Shown piece by piece: positions 36,564-48,378 of a stretch of DNA of 64,000 nucleotides. Under the pieces are notes generated by a model. It had not been told where the DNA came from. It did no database searches and saw only the letters and a list, made by a program, of their open reading frames with translations. This stretch comes from Paramecium octaurelia. Lineage: Eukaryota; Ciliophora; Oligohymenophorea; Peniculida; Parameciidae. Within the stretch, counting starts at the first letter, position 1; each line of letters begins with the position of its first letter. The position numbers and the translations under genes were made by a program. Location: NCBI GenBank assembly GCA_905182995.1, contig CAJJDP010000118.1, positions 301,062 to 365,061 of the forward strand, read 5' to 3'.

Positions 36564-36950
36564 TCAAATGTCATCTTCGTCATCACTCGACAATTTCCTT
36601 CTCTTAAACTATACCAATTATATTGCAAAATTACAGTCACTTTAGTGTCCTGCTTTTTCTATCCTTCTGCTGCTTCAAGTAATTTGATCAATTCCTCCTC
36701 AGATAGTTAGTTTGTAATCTTCCCTTGCTTTGCCCATTAACAAAGCTGCACCTCAATCAACTCTGCCTTCTCTGGTTTCACCAATTTGATATTTGCCACT
36801 ATAATTGAAACATCCAATATAAATACATCTCTGCTTAGCTTCGGGTGTCAATATCTATGTCAGAATGGACTTCTTGATTTCTTCCATTTGCTCCTTCTAT
36901 GCCTACTATTGCTTTAGTTATTCTAACTATTTCTAATCCAATTGATCCAT
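36564..36950 (-). CDS. PDCD5: PDCD5/TFAR19 family protein
   Basis: Start 36948-36950, introns 36799-36826 (28) and 36609-36634 (26 nt), stop 36564-36566; 110 residues, close to the normal family length. PDCD5 proteins are small three-helix nuclear proteins that bind DNA and the chaperonin CCT. The sequence shows the family core: ILTPEAKQRLANIKLVKPEK, then QLSEEELIKLLEA and a basic-acidic end (KRRKLSSDDEDDI). The Gln-rich start is typical. It sits between the carrier and SNARE genes; its stop is 38 bp from the convergent carrier stop. The assignment is strong. Confidence 0.93.
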
Positions 36951-37083
36951 TAATTAATTTATTTTATATATATATATTTATAAGTAATTTAATAAAAACA
37001 TAAATACATTATCACATTCTCAAGTATTAACACTTTTCTGAAATTATTATTAATAATTATTTTAGAGTTTAATATCAACTTAA

Positions 37084-37774
37084 ATGGCTACTACCATGTT
37101 CAAATAAAATGAGAACAATTTCAAAAACAAAGTGGAAGAATTTAATAATCTTTATAAATAATATGCACTCACTTAAAGTAAACAACTAGTTTTTGAAAAG
37201 ATGAAACTCGTTTTTGTTCAAGCTGAACAACAAGTATTGAAAACATATCTATTTACAAGTTCAAATTCATGGAAATTGAATTTGGATCATTCACAGAAAT
37301 GCATCAAAAAGACTTTGCTCAGTCGATGAAGGCCAACAAACTCATTTACGTAGAATGCCAAAAAAAGCTCAGAGACCTCCAACTTGATCTCGAGAAACTG
37401 CCATTCTCAAATTCTAACAGCAATAGCAAAAAACTAAATCCATCTCCAATCAGAGGACTCAACTCGGACTTACAGGTCTAGACCAAATAATTAGATACTC
37501 TGGATTCTCGTTTATTGGAAGCCGAAGATACCTAATTAACTATTCTAGATAACATAAGAAATCAAAAGGAAAAACTGCTTAAAGCCATAGAAGATGTATA
37601 TATCAATCTCAATCCTTCTAGACCAAAGAAATCCAAGTTGGAGTTTAAATGACTCAAAGACATGCCACTATGGTTAAGAATCGCCAATCATACAATAAGG
37701 GAATCCTCCTCTCCTTAATTTGCATATTGACCATAGGAAATATACTTATTTTATATTACAAATTCATGAGTTGA
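37084..37774 (+). CDS. Vti1-like Qb-SNARE
   Basis: ATG 37084, introns 37234-37259 and 37596-37621 (26 nt each), stop 37772-37774; 212 residues, normal for Vti1. The N-terminal helical region (residues ~5-110) is followed by a SNARE motif (LDSRLLEAEDTQLTILDNI, then NQKEKLLKAIED). Its central Gln lies in NQKEKL, like the QREQL zero layer of Vti1. A C-terminal membrane anchor (GILLSLICILTIGNILILYY) ends the protein. Vti1 acts in Golgi-to-endosome and vacuole fusion. Assignment to Vti1 rather than another Qb SNARE is probable, not certain. Confidence 0.8.
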
Positions 37775-38586
37775 TTATAATTTGTAATTATTATTTACTT
37801 TTCATTAATGTTTAATACAAACTATTAGACAAAAATATAATATAATATATAATTTAAATCATCGATTAATTCGTTACTACTCTATTATCTTTTTATCCGA
37901 GATTTCTTAACTTAAAATAAATGTGTTCTATTTGATAAATTTCCGCTTTATTTGATTATTTTACATGATAAGCATAACCTTTTGGTTTTTCATTAAAAGC
38001 TAAAATTGTGCAACTAGACTGTATCATGTAGTTTTGACAACCCACAATTCTTCAAATCACATTGGATTATTTACAGAATACTTTTCGACTTTCACTAGTA
38101 TGAATATTTTATCTATCTTAACTAAAATCTTTCTTTAGAATGATGAATTTATTAAATAAAGAGCCAAAATATGCAATCTCCTTGGTCTACATGATGTGCA
38201 AAATTTACCATGATCTCCTGAAATGAGTTGATCCTTTAGTTCAAATGACCTTGAAATAATATTTGACTAATGAAAAAACAAGAATACCAATTAATTTGAA
38301 ACGTTTAAATTCAATTATGTGCTCTATTTGAATACTTACTTATCACTATAAATTGGAAATTCGACTACCATATGGTACCTTTCTCCTATAGAGATGAATT
38401 GAGCAATCTTTATTCCACTGAAAGTTCAATATTAAATAATTATGATTGAATATTAAATGAAGGTTAAGATTTGACATTTATAGTTATGAAATCATTCTAA
38501 AATTTTATTTTGAAAGTTATTTAAAAAATACATTAACACACATTAAAAGATATTATATGAAATTAAGTTATTGATATTCATATAAT
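37775..38586. other. Intergenic region, convergent genes
   Basis: An 800-bp spacer between two converging stops, long for this genome. A few minus-strand snatches look protein-like (for example SVEQRLLNSSLQEKG near 38420) but TGAs are frequent. I see no gene I can support; an old relic is possible. Confidence 0.4.
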
Positions 38587-40762
38587 TCAATAATAATTCA
38601 ATTGCATGGTTATAAATTATGATTAATTCTTGGTTTGAACTTTATAAGTAGCAACCAGATATTTTCCATCATTTGTAAGTTGTCCATAAAACTCTGGATT
38701 ATCAAATATTTGTATATTTGATAGAAGAGTGATATTATTATCCTCTTCTTTTTTATATATATATATAGATTTCCTATGCTTAATAACCACCACATTCCTC
38801 TGGTTATTATACTATATTGGAAAGAAATCCTTATCCTCACAATCATCCTCACCCAAATTGATTTATTTATTCTATTTTTCAATAAACAATCCATTCTCAA
38901 GTTCAAAAAAACATAAACAACCTTTACTTCCCTTATTAATCCAAATAAATTAAGTATCGCTAATAAATTATATCCTAAATCCTAAATCTTAAATAGATTA
39001 CTCAACCTTCTGTTTGAAATTCCATTGATTTCCATTTCCTTTCTCCCAAAGTATAATTTATTAATCCTATCCACAAGAAACCAATTAAGATTCCGAACTA
39101 TTTATACTCAAACAAAAGACTAGGTTAGTGTGACTTTCCAAACATTAAACTTACTATAATGAATTTACTCTAAAATCCAATTTCCACACTCTAATTGTTC
39201 TATCATAACTCCCCGAGAATAGAAAATCCTCGTTCTAACTCAAGATCAGACAACTGATAAAATCAGTGTGTTCCAAAAAAGCCTGCGAACTCTCCCATTT
39301 AAGTAGACTCTTCTCCTTCCAAATTTTAATTGTAAAATCCATGGATCCTGATATAAAAGAATTTGAATGTTGGCTAAAAACTAAACATGAGATATTATCA
39401 TCGTGTGCTTCAAACGTATCTATTTCCACCAATTATCCATTATTGAATAACCATGTTTTAATGCTAGATCCTGAACCAGAGATCATTATTTAATCAGATT
39501 TATTAAAAGCTACTGCAAAGCATGATTAATCGGCAGCTTCTTTTGGATTGTTGTTTTAAGAAAAACTTGTAATCTCCTCAAGTTTTATCGCTTTAAAATC
39601 TTACAGAGTCACCTTTTATGTCTAGTCTAATCTGTGGAGTATGCGATTAATTTTAGAAGTTAAAACCTGATAATCCTCATTAATGTTTTACACACAAAAC
39701 TCTACACTCTCTTACTTACTCAGCTTTAGAGCACTTTCTTTTAATCCTTAATGATTTAATTAATAGTTCAACTCCTAAATAGATTGGAATTACTTATCAT
39801 AACTAGTCTTTAACATTTCATTATTTTATTTGATTTTTTTATCAATAATTTGACATAGTTCTGTTCTAATGGAAATCAATTCATTGTTTTATCTTTCTAC
39901 CTAAAATTTTAACTTTTAGAATTAATCCCTTAGATACCTTTTACCTTCTTAACTATAGCTTTCCCATTTCTTTAGAAAATCATCAAGGTTATCTCCATTT
40001 CTTCTATTACACTTTAGGCAAGATGTTCTTAGTTCTACATCTATATCTTTATCTGAATCGACGTAAATAATTTCTTAATTATGGACTTGGCATAAAGGTT
40101 TCTTCCTTACATCATTCTTTTATTGAAATACAAAATACTTTGATGTTGCTTTGGATTAGGGTACCACTCTCTATTATATCATCTGAATCCATTTGATTTA
40201 TATCAAGCAAATATTATTAGCAATTTCTGTATTATGTGGAGTCCATCACATTATTCAATTAGAGTTAGATTTTATTGGAATAATCGTAATTCAACTCTTT
40301 TATCGCTCTTGTTAATCCTAATAGGTAATCCACCTTGCTTTCATTTTATATAAACCTTTCAACTTCATCATGTATGCTATATTTAGAGTTCTTATCTCCT
40401 AATTCTATCAACTATTAATTCCATAGTGAAATCTTCTCCTCGCAATCCTTCAATTTTTAATTCAACTGAGTCTTAATAGAATTAATTGAAACTTTTAGCT
40501 AGTCAATGATGGATAAATTCTTCAGGATTATCATGTTTAAGTTTTAACAAAAAGAATTTTGCTGCTCCTTAATCCTCTCCATAAAAGTGAGGAATGGTAT
40601 TGCATGCAAACCTGTTTAATTGCTGTTCCAACAATTGGCACATTGTAATCTGTCTTCACTCTTAAAATTCTACTCCGTAACTACCATAGTGAAGTGAGAG
40701 TTGTGTTTCAAACAATTGAATGAGTAATCATTTTCCAATATTTATGATGTAAATATCTGCAT
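38587..40762 (-). CDS. WD40 repeat protein with N-terminal Cys motif and coiled coil
   Basis: Start 40760-40762, one 22-nt intron (40117-40138), stop 38587-38589; 717 residues. Residues ~35-45 hold a CxxC pair (LQCANCWN), and another lies near ~235 (TSCLKCNRRN), suggesting zinc binding. Residues ~55-400 are mostly coiled coil. The C-terminal ~300 residues are WD40 repeats: GSGSSIKTWLF, SGSMDFTIKIWK, FSGSYDRTIRVWK and SCGQDQQIILWEK. The GH-like starts and W-[KE] ends of blades are clear; four are easy to see and others are degenerate. Proteins of this build are a large Paramecium family, probably protein-interaction scaffolds. Partner unknown. Confidence 0.86.
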
Positions 40763-40839
40763 AATTTGTATTCAAAATTAAATAAATACTTGAAGTCTTT
40801 AAAATTATTTTAAAATTTTATATATATAAAAATTAAGAA

Positions 40840-42981
40840 TCAATCAAGATCATTTTGATCTTCCAAGAAATCCTCAACTTCCTCATTATTATTTTCTTAC
40901 TCATTTATTATCTATTATTCATGATGTTGCTTGGTTTCATTTAACTTCTGAGTGTCCTCTTTGCTGTCAGCCTACTTGATTTCTTGGGATGAATTATCTT
41001 GAGGTTGTGCCTTCGTTTATTGTTATTAGCTTTCATCTAGTTCTTTAATTTCATTGAGTTCATTCTATTATTTGATGGAAATGTTTTCCTGAGAACCTGA
41101 ATGAGTAGATTTTTTATGTCCACTAACTTAAATTGGTCTCTTAAAGGAGACCTCACCTGAATTGGCAACTTTGTTTGGAGTAGTATTGTTTGACTTTTAA
41201 CTTGACGATCTATTTTCTTATGAATGAGTTGATGTATTTTCTTGCATGTAATTCTTCCTTTATGATAAGAGACTCATCTAATATTTGGTAGGATTATTTG
41301 ATATTGCTGATAGATTTTTGATATTTTATTTCTATTTGGTTTATTCTAAGATCTCTTGGAAGAGTGTCTCTAGGTTATTCTTGGATTTTAATAGCTCTGT
41401 GTTGTCCATTTCCAATTATTTAACTCTGGCTTTGAATCTTGTCACATATCCTTGACTAGTTTTTAATTGAGTAGCCAATGATTTTTGTTGTTATCTAAGT
41501 AATTCCAGTTCTTGATCCTTTTCTTGTAATTAATTCTTCAGATTCTGTAATTCATTCGACTTACTTTTTGTATTGACTTGTAGATAATGATCTAATTTAG
41601 TTTTTAAATCCTGATTTTCTTGCAGTAATTTCAATTAGAACTGCTTAGTTTTTTGCATTTCTTCGTCTTTGATAATCATTTATTCTTGCAATTTCTATTA
41701 GTTTGATATTGCTTTTTTGAGCTAATCGTATTTACAAATATATACTTCAATATCAAGTGCTTTGGAATGTTCAAGTTATTTTATATATTGTCTATTACTT
41801 TCTTGGAGTTTAGATTCAAGTTCTCTTAGTTTGAATTCCAGATCTGAAATCTTTTTCTGCAAATCTGATTGTGTCTTTGCAGCTGTCTATATTTAAGTAA
41901 TTAGAATATTATTTTCTCTAGAGTATATAATTATTAAGATATACTTTTCGAATTGTTTAGTAGTTTATTCAAATTGCTTTTTGGCTTCCTTCAAAATGTC
42001 ATCTCTTTCAAGCATTCTCTACTTGTATTATTCCTATTCATGAGCATGCTTAGAATATGATGAACATCAATACTTTCTCTTTCATTTTCTCCAAAATTTG
42101 CATAATTTTAGTCATTTCTTCTTTGTACTCCTTTTATGAATCTTTGAGAGCCACTTGGAGATTCTGGATTTGAGTCTACTAACTGTTGGTTTGATCTTCT
42201 AATTCTTTGACTCTGCGTTGGAGTTCTGAGTTCTTAGAAGCCAATTCTGATAGTTAAGACTTAAGGGAGGTGTTCTCGTTTTGTAATTCTTCGTTCAATT
42301 ATTTGAATGTATTGAGTTCATTGGTTAGGATGGCTAATTTTTCACTTTATTAGGTGAATTCGGTGTGTCTCTTTTCCAATATTTTCAATTGTTCATTTAA
42401 TTGTTCTTGAATAGTTCGAGAAGTCTGTTCCCTTTCGGAGGCAAGAGACAACTCCTTTTGTAGATTGTTTATGATGAGATCTTATTCTGCTATTTTGAGA
42501 TCTCGTTCTTTGATATGGGAATCCTTTTCGGAGAGGAGATGTTCATAATGCGAGGTGATTTGCTGTAACTGTGATTGTTGATCAGAGGACTCACTTGATT
42601 TGGTGATTAATTGTTTGTTCAATTCTTTAGTCTCATTGAGTTCAGACTCCACTTCACCTAACTTCCGTTGTAATGATTGAATTTGGTTCTAGTGTAACTA
42701 TATGTATGATACATTGAAATCACGTTCCTTTGATCGCCACTCCACCACGTCGTTTTGATTCTTCTCAATCAATTTGATGTTCTAAGACTCAAGCATCCGA
42801 ACCTTTTCATTGAGTTCAACCACCTATTGAAATGTGAAGTTATCCATACTTCGGAGTTATTCTGGATGGATCTCTGCAATTCTTCCACCTTGTCAGTCAG
42901 AGACACGATTTGTCGATGTCGATTCTGGATGTCTTCCTCCAAGGATTTCATCTTGGTGAGTAATTCTTATTCTTGGGACAT
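40840..42981 (-). CDS. Long coiled-coil protein
   Basis: Start 42979-42981. Introns 42804-42829 region (GTATGG...AATAG, 26 nt) and 42049-42073 region (25 nt). Stop 40840-40842. The model gives 696 residues. Two further stretches, 41918-41944 (27 nt) and 41722-41745 (24 nt), look like introns of length 3n without TGA. They encode oddly hydrophobic or Tyr-rich inserts (VYILIIIYS-like, VYICKYDQ) in an otherwise pure coiled coil, so splicing them is likely and gives 679 residues. The protein is heptad-rich nearly throughout (LTDKVEELQRSIQ, LSELASKNSELQRRVKELE). The last ~130 residues are disordered and acidic, ending VEDFLEDQNDLD. It is probably a cytoskeletal, basal-body or Golgi tether; the role is unproven. 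Confidence 0.87.
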
Positions 42982-42998
42982 ATAATTTTTAAAAAATA

Positions 42999-43304
42999 AT
43001 GTAATAAGAATAAATAATTCAACCATATCGAATAGCTAAGCTGTATGGTTTGAGCAGACTCCCAAAGTAGTAGGAACTGCAGAAAAAGTAACCAAGTCCG
43101 TAATTAGTATATGAGTTAAAGCAGATGAAGGTCTTTGAGATGCCGACTTTGAGATTGCCCAAGATCAACAAGCCTTCAAAATCACAGCACATCACTCCCA
43201 TGAGGTTCCGAAATGAACGCAACAGTCTAATCTATCAGAATTTGTCGTATAGGAAGTTTGATTGCTACGACTTTATGGTTGGGAACTCCTCCTGTCATTA
43301 ATGA
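42999..43304 (+). CDS. Small basic protein, 101 residues
   Basis: An intronless frame, ATG 42999 to TGA 43302-43304, starting only 17 bp from the divergent coiled-coil start. The product is basic. It has MKVFEMPTLRLPKINKPSK in the middle, then RFRNERNSLIYQNLSYRKFD, ending FMVGNSSCHQ. No domain recognised. The composition of the second half is convincing as protein; the first 30 codons less so, so the true start might be an internal Met. The end (44440-44626) recurs through the assembly overlap. Confidence 0.65.
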
Positions 43305-44438
43305 GTTTGGCAATATCAATTTATTAAGATTTTAAGCATTATCAATTTATTAAGATTTTAAGCATCTATATATATGTGATCTGAATTGAATTATTTATTG
43401 TGCTTAAAGATAATCACATTTTAATAACTCATATGACGCATTTAGAAAATGGTCCAATTAAATTTTACAATCTTTCGTCAGCAATTTATTATTTTAAAAA
43501 CACAAGAAGTTTATAATATGACTGAGGACATCTACCCTTTGTTCGGATGGGATGACCCTGTTCCGAACGAATTCAAAGAGATCTTCTCCAAATGCGCCAA
43601 GTAAGAATTTAAATGATTGTTGTACTTTTAGTGAGTCAGACTCCCGAAAGTGTAGTAGCACATTAGAAGAATCCTTAAGTAGTTGAGTTGTGTGTATGTT
43701 TTTAGTAGTGGACGAGGATTACGAGATAATAGGAAGAAGCCAAAATGAAAATTCAATCTGCCCGCTCTGCTACCAAACTGTGCAATCAGGTCACACACAA
43801 TTGTACTCCAATCTCCTTTCCCAGTACTTTGATGTCCACACTCAATGCGCCCTCACTTGCAAACATAAAACAGCACAACTTGCCCTCTTAACAGATTCAA
43901 TCTAGCATGCGCAAATTATGGAACGAGTCCCAGTAGACTACGACCTATTGGATCTGAATGTCAAAGTCTTCGTGGAATTCAGAATATTTCACACCATCGC
44001 ACAACAACCCTACCTCAGCCTCACGCATTCCACCACACTCAAACAGAAGAAAAACACATCCATCCTAATCGATTACGCAAATCTGAGAGAGTACTTCGGT
44101 AAAAGACAGAAACACCTTGTCCCGCTGATGCAAGGTCGCATTCAAATCGACGTTCACATCATGGATAGCAATCTCATGCAAGAAGCCAAGAATGTCCATA
44201 GCTACGAATTCTACTACAATGCAAACAAAGTTACCAGCGATTACATCTGCATCGGATATGATGACATATGCATCTCTATGTAACTAGAAGAAGAACACAA
44301 CCAACCTCAATTGTGCTTGAAATCACTCCAAATCAACTTGTCTCCAGACTTAGCCAAACAACTCACCAAACAATCACCCAAGTCCTCCCCCATTGTTGAT
44401 TCATTCCTCTTCTCACCCAAAACCCGTATTTTCACGCC
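43118..44438. repeat. Contig-end copy of 44440-45760
   Basis: A 1321-bp block repeated perfectly, as far as I can read, after the N (offset 1322). It covers the 3' part of the small basic gene and the 5' half of the PUF gene. The N falls mid-exon in the PUF gene, so the left copy is a truncated contig end. Confidence 0.93.
43518..44438 (+). CDS. PUF protein, truncated assembly copy
   Basis: This is the 5' part of the gene annotated in full at 44840-46878, with introns at 43601-43631 and 43679-43705. It is cut by the N at 44439 before any PUF repeat. It should not be counted as a second gene. Confidence 0.9.
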
Positions 44439-44439
44439 N
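44439..44439. other. Scaffold gap (single N)
   Basis: A single N between contigs that overlap by 1321 bp; the right contig restarts at the equivalent of 43118. Confidence 0.93.
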
Positions 44440-44626
44440 AAAGCAGATGAAGGTCTTTGAGATGCCGACTTTGAGATTGCCCAAGATCAACAAGCCTTCA
44501 AAATCACAGCACATCACTCCCATGAGGTTCCGAAATGAACGCAACAGTCTAATCTATCAGAATTTGTCGTATAGGAAGTTTGATTGCTACGACTTTATGG
44601 TTGGGAACTCCTCCTGTCATTAATGA
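44440..44626 (+). CDS. Small basic protein, 3' fragment (assembly copy)
   Basis: The last 61 codons and stop of the gene at 42999-43304, lacking its 5' end because the contig begins here. An assembly artefact. Confidence 0.85.
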
Positions 44627-45760
44627 GTTTGGCAATATCAATTTATTAAGATTTTAAGCATTATCAATTTATTAAGATTTTAAGCATCTATATATATGTG
44701 ATCTGAATTGAATTATTTATTGTGCTTAAAGATAATCACATTTTAATAACTCATATGACGCATTTAGAAAATGGTCCAATTAAATTTTACAATCTTTCGT
44801 CAGCAATTTATTATTTTAAAAACACAAGAAGTTTATAATATGACTGAGGACATCTACCCTTTGTTCGGATGGGATGACCCTGTTCCGAACGAATTCAAAG
44901 AGATCTTCTCCAAATGCGCCAAGTAAGAATTTAAATGATTGTTGTACTTTTAGTGAGTCAGACTCCCGAAAGTGTAGTAGCACATTAGAAGAATCCTTAA
45001 GTAGTTGAGTTGTGTGTATGTTTTTAGTAGTGGACGAGGATTACGAGATAATAGGAAGAAGCCAAAATGAAAATTCAATCTGCCCGCTCTGCTACCAAAC
45101 TGTGCAATCAGGTCACACACAATTGTACTCCAATCTCCTTTCCCAGTACTTTGATGTCCACACTCAATGCGCCCTCACTTGCAAACATAAAACAGCACAA
45201 CTTGCCCTCTTAACAGATTCAATCTAGCATGCGCAAATTATGGAACGAGTCCCAGTAGACTACGACCTATTGGATCTGAATGTCAAAGTCTTCGTGGAAT
45301 TCAGAATATTTCACACCATCGCACAACAACCCTACCTCAGCCTCACGCATTCCACCACACTCAAACAGAAGAAAAACACATCCATCCTAATCGATTACGC
45401 AAATCTGAGAGAGTACTTCGGTAAAAGACAGAAACACCTTGTCCCGCTGATGCAAGGTCGCATTCAAATCGACGTTCACATCATGGATAGCAATCTCATG
45501 CAAGAAGCCAAGAATGTCCATAGCTACGAATTCTACTACAATGCAAACAAAGTTACCAGCGATTACATCTGCATCGGATATGATGACATATGCATCTCTA
45601 TGTAACTAGAAGAAGAACACAACCAACCTCAATTGTGCTTGAAATCACTCCAAATCAACTTGTCTCCAGACTTAGCCAAACAACTCACCAAACAATCACC
45701 CAAGTCCTCCCCCATTGTTGATTCATTCCTCTTCTCACCCAAAACCCGTATTTTCACGCC
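44440..45760. repeat. Second copy of 43118-44438
   Basis: The start of the next contig. It repeats the left block and then continues through the rest of the PUF gene. Confidence 0.93.
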
Positions 45761-46878
45761 TCAAGTTGGCCCTGCACAACAAAGAGTCCGTTTCCAATCA
45801 TTCCAATTAGAAGAGCAAACCCAACCAGATGAATGGACTGAAGATTTGTAAAGCTTTGAGCAAATACGAGGCAACATCGTCAATTTTGTCAAGACTCAAC
45901 ATGGTAGTCGACTCATCCAAAAGCATTTCACTACTTGTACACAAATGGAATTGGATCAACTGTTGCAAGAAATAGGTCCACACATAGGCGATCTGATGAT
46001 TGATCCATATGCCAATTACATGTTCGGCAGTCTGAGTCAGAGTTGTGCTCCACATCAACGATTATACATCTTACAAACCGTAACCTTTTATTCATATATA
46101 TTGTTCAGATTTCCAATCACCTCGTGGATATTGCATGCGATAAAAAGGGTACTCATGCTATTTAATCGTTGGTTTCTTTGATATCATCTAAACAAGAAGA
46201 AGAAATGGTTGAAAACAGTATAAAAAATCATATCATCTTTCTCACTCTGGATAGTCAAGGAACACATTTGATCAAAAAGATCATTGCCAGATTCTCAGAA
46301 GATCGTTTGAATTTGATATTTTGCAAATTAATGGAGAGATTCATTTAGGTCGTCAACCATCAATTTGGACTTTGTGTCTTGAAGGATCTCATTACTAAAT
46401 TCAAAAACAATCAAGAGAAATGCAACTTTATTTTAATCAAGATGCGCGATCAATTAGATGATATTGTGCAAGATCCTTTTGGTAATTATGGAGTCCAACA
46501 CGTGATCGATGTAAAATCTGCGTATCTATTTATTTATAGGTCTACGGTGATCAGAAATGCACTCCAATAATAGATAAAATTTTGTAGAAACTAGTGCAAC
46601 TATCAATCCACAAATATTCTTCGAATGTTGTGGAGAAATGCATTTTAGAAACCTCTGCAAAAACATAAAAACGATTCATTAAACAATTGTCACAAGATGG
46701 CATTTGCTTGGAATTGATGAAAAACAAATTTGGAACCTTTGTTCTACAGAAAGCTCTTTAAGAAGCTGAGAAACTAGGCGAAGGAGACATATTATAGTAA
46801 GCTCTTTAGCGGAACTTGCCTTCCATCTATGCTTAGAACATCAGGCAGAAGTGGATGGAATACTTAGCTAAGAAGTGA
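44840..46878 (+). CDS. PUF: Pumilio/PUF RNA-binding protein
   Basis: ATG 44840, introns 44923-44953 (31), 45001-45027 (27), 46080-46108 (29) and 46511-46539 (29 nt), stop 46876-46878; 640 residues. The N-terminal half holds a possible zinc-binding segment (CPLCYQTV...HTQCALTCKH, residues ~55-95) and a folded region of unknown type. From about residue 300 come Pumilio repeats with the usual base-contact positions: HGSRLIQK, YANYMFGS, KGTHAIQS, QGTHLIKK, FGLCVLKD, FGNYGVQH, YSSNVVEK, FGTFVLQK. These make the eight repeats expected of a full PUF domain. PUF proteins bind mRNA 3' UTRs and repress or localise mRNAs. Assignment is firm; the N-terminal Cys/His region is unusual. Confidence 0.93.
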
Positions 46879-46954
46879 TTAATTGACCTATATATATTAG
46901 TATTATTGTACATTACAGTATTAAAAGCCTCATTTTATTCTACATTACATAATC

Positions 46955-47653
46955 AGAATACCAGCATTTTTTGGAAATTCAGAAAGTTCACAATTGAGAG
47001 GATTTTACATTAAGCTTTTAGAGGAAGAAGATTATAAGGTACAAGAAAACTGGAGGCATTTAAATATATCAGTTTGTCAAATGTTATAACATCATTAATA
47101 TACATCATATAATTTATGATTCACTATTACTATGTAAACTAATATGGTGAATATAGAACTATTTGTCTATCTCATCGAGAAAGGTTATTCAATATTAACA
47201 TCTTTACAAAAAGATAGCTAGCCCCCCACTTAAGTTACCTTAAAAACTCAAGAATTAAATGTACCAACCACTCCTTAGGAAGTAAAATTGAGATGTGAAA
47301 TCTTATGTGTATGCCTTGCAATAGAAAGTTAGGAGGAGAGTAGAACAAATTAGAACCGAGGATCAAAACTTTGCAATTTCATTTTTAGGATTTTAAGAAT
47401 AACACTATAAATAGTAATAATACAATTAATGCACTTTCTCCAATCGAAGAGAATTGTAGTTATAAAAATGAGTAACATTATAAAACGATTAAATTATACA
47501 ATTATCATGCTCTTTTTGACAATTGGCAAACTACTATTTGCTAAAGCACAAAGTACACAAAAGTATTTTCGCAGAAACTAACTGCACTTTTTGTTATTAA
47601 TATCAATATTATTTGAGTTTAATTAAACAAGTAACATGTTAACTAATCGGTGA
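46955..47653 (+). pseudogene. Possible gene remnant
   Basis: One plus-strand frame here is protein-like: FFGNSESSQLRGFYIKLLEE and VQENWRHLN before a TGA near 47118. After it come NIELFVYLIEKGYSILTSLQ, QVTLKTQELNVPTTPQEVK and CVCLAIESQEE. The frame then fades into hydrophobic low-complexity sequence and ends at TGA 47651-47653. No intron removes the internal TGA. It may be a relic, or a short real gene starting at the ATG near 47137. Family unknown. Confidence 0.35.
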
Positions 47654-48378
47654 ACCTTCTGATTTTGTGTGAATTTAGATACATCGGACAAAAATATCTG
47701 AAATTATAATCTTGAGATCCCCAGCTAATAGAGCTGATCATTTGAACCCTTATGGTAAAAATAGGTTAATAAGATGGTTAAATATATGATTGCATCGAAA
47801 TCAATTCAAAAATAATAAAAGTATATGAATGGGTAGATTGGGATAAAATAGGGTAAGAAAATTAATTTTGGATTAATTTAAGAGAACTTGTTTCATAATG
47901 TGAAAAAGAATTCCACTCATGTAAGTTGATAATCGGAATATGGGAGATACTGGTGATACAGAGTAATATTGTGCATTAAATAGAAAAAATGGGGAGAGAG
48001 TTTCTTTAGAGTTATTTGATTATAGAAATTTTTATGTATATTTTATCAATTATTTATAAATTGGGGTTAAATGATGGAGTTATGTAAATGAAATTATGTA
48101 AGCAATAGTAATGGTATTTATTATTGATGAGCACTCTTGTGGGGATATGGCCGACATTAGTAATGGTTGTTTAGGCCTGAGGACTTAGGTAAGAGGGTAT
48201 CATCAGTAAAGAATAGATATTATAATTGGATGGGGATTTAAATTTAATAATTGAAATTAACAGCATATTAGTTTAAGTTGACCAGAAGATTTTGGTGACA
48301 TGTGTAGAATTAAATGGAGTGAGAGGGATAATAAATGGGGTTTCTAATTTTGATTAATTATAATAATAAATTTAAAAT
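47654..48378. other. Intergenic region before Tubby gene
   Basis: AT-rich DNA with an unusually G-rich plus strand around 47930-48340. I find no long frame, RNA gene or repeat. The Tubby promoter should lie at its right end. Confidence 0.5.
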
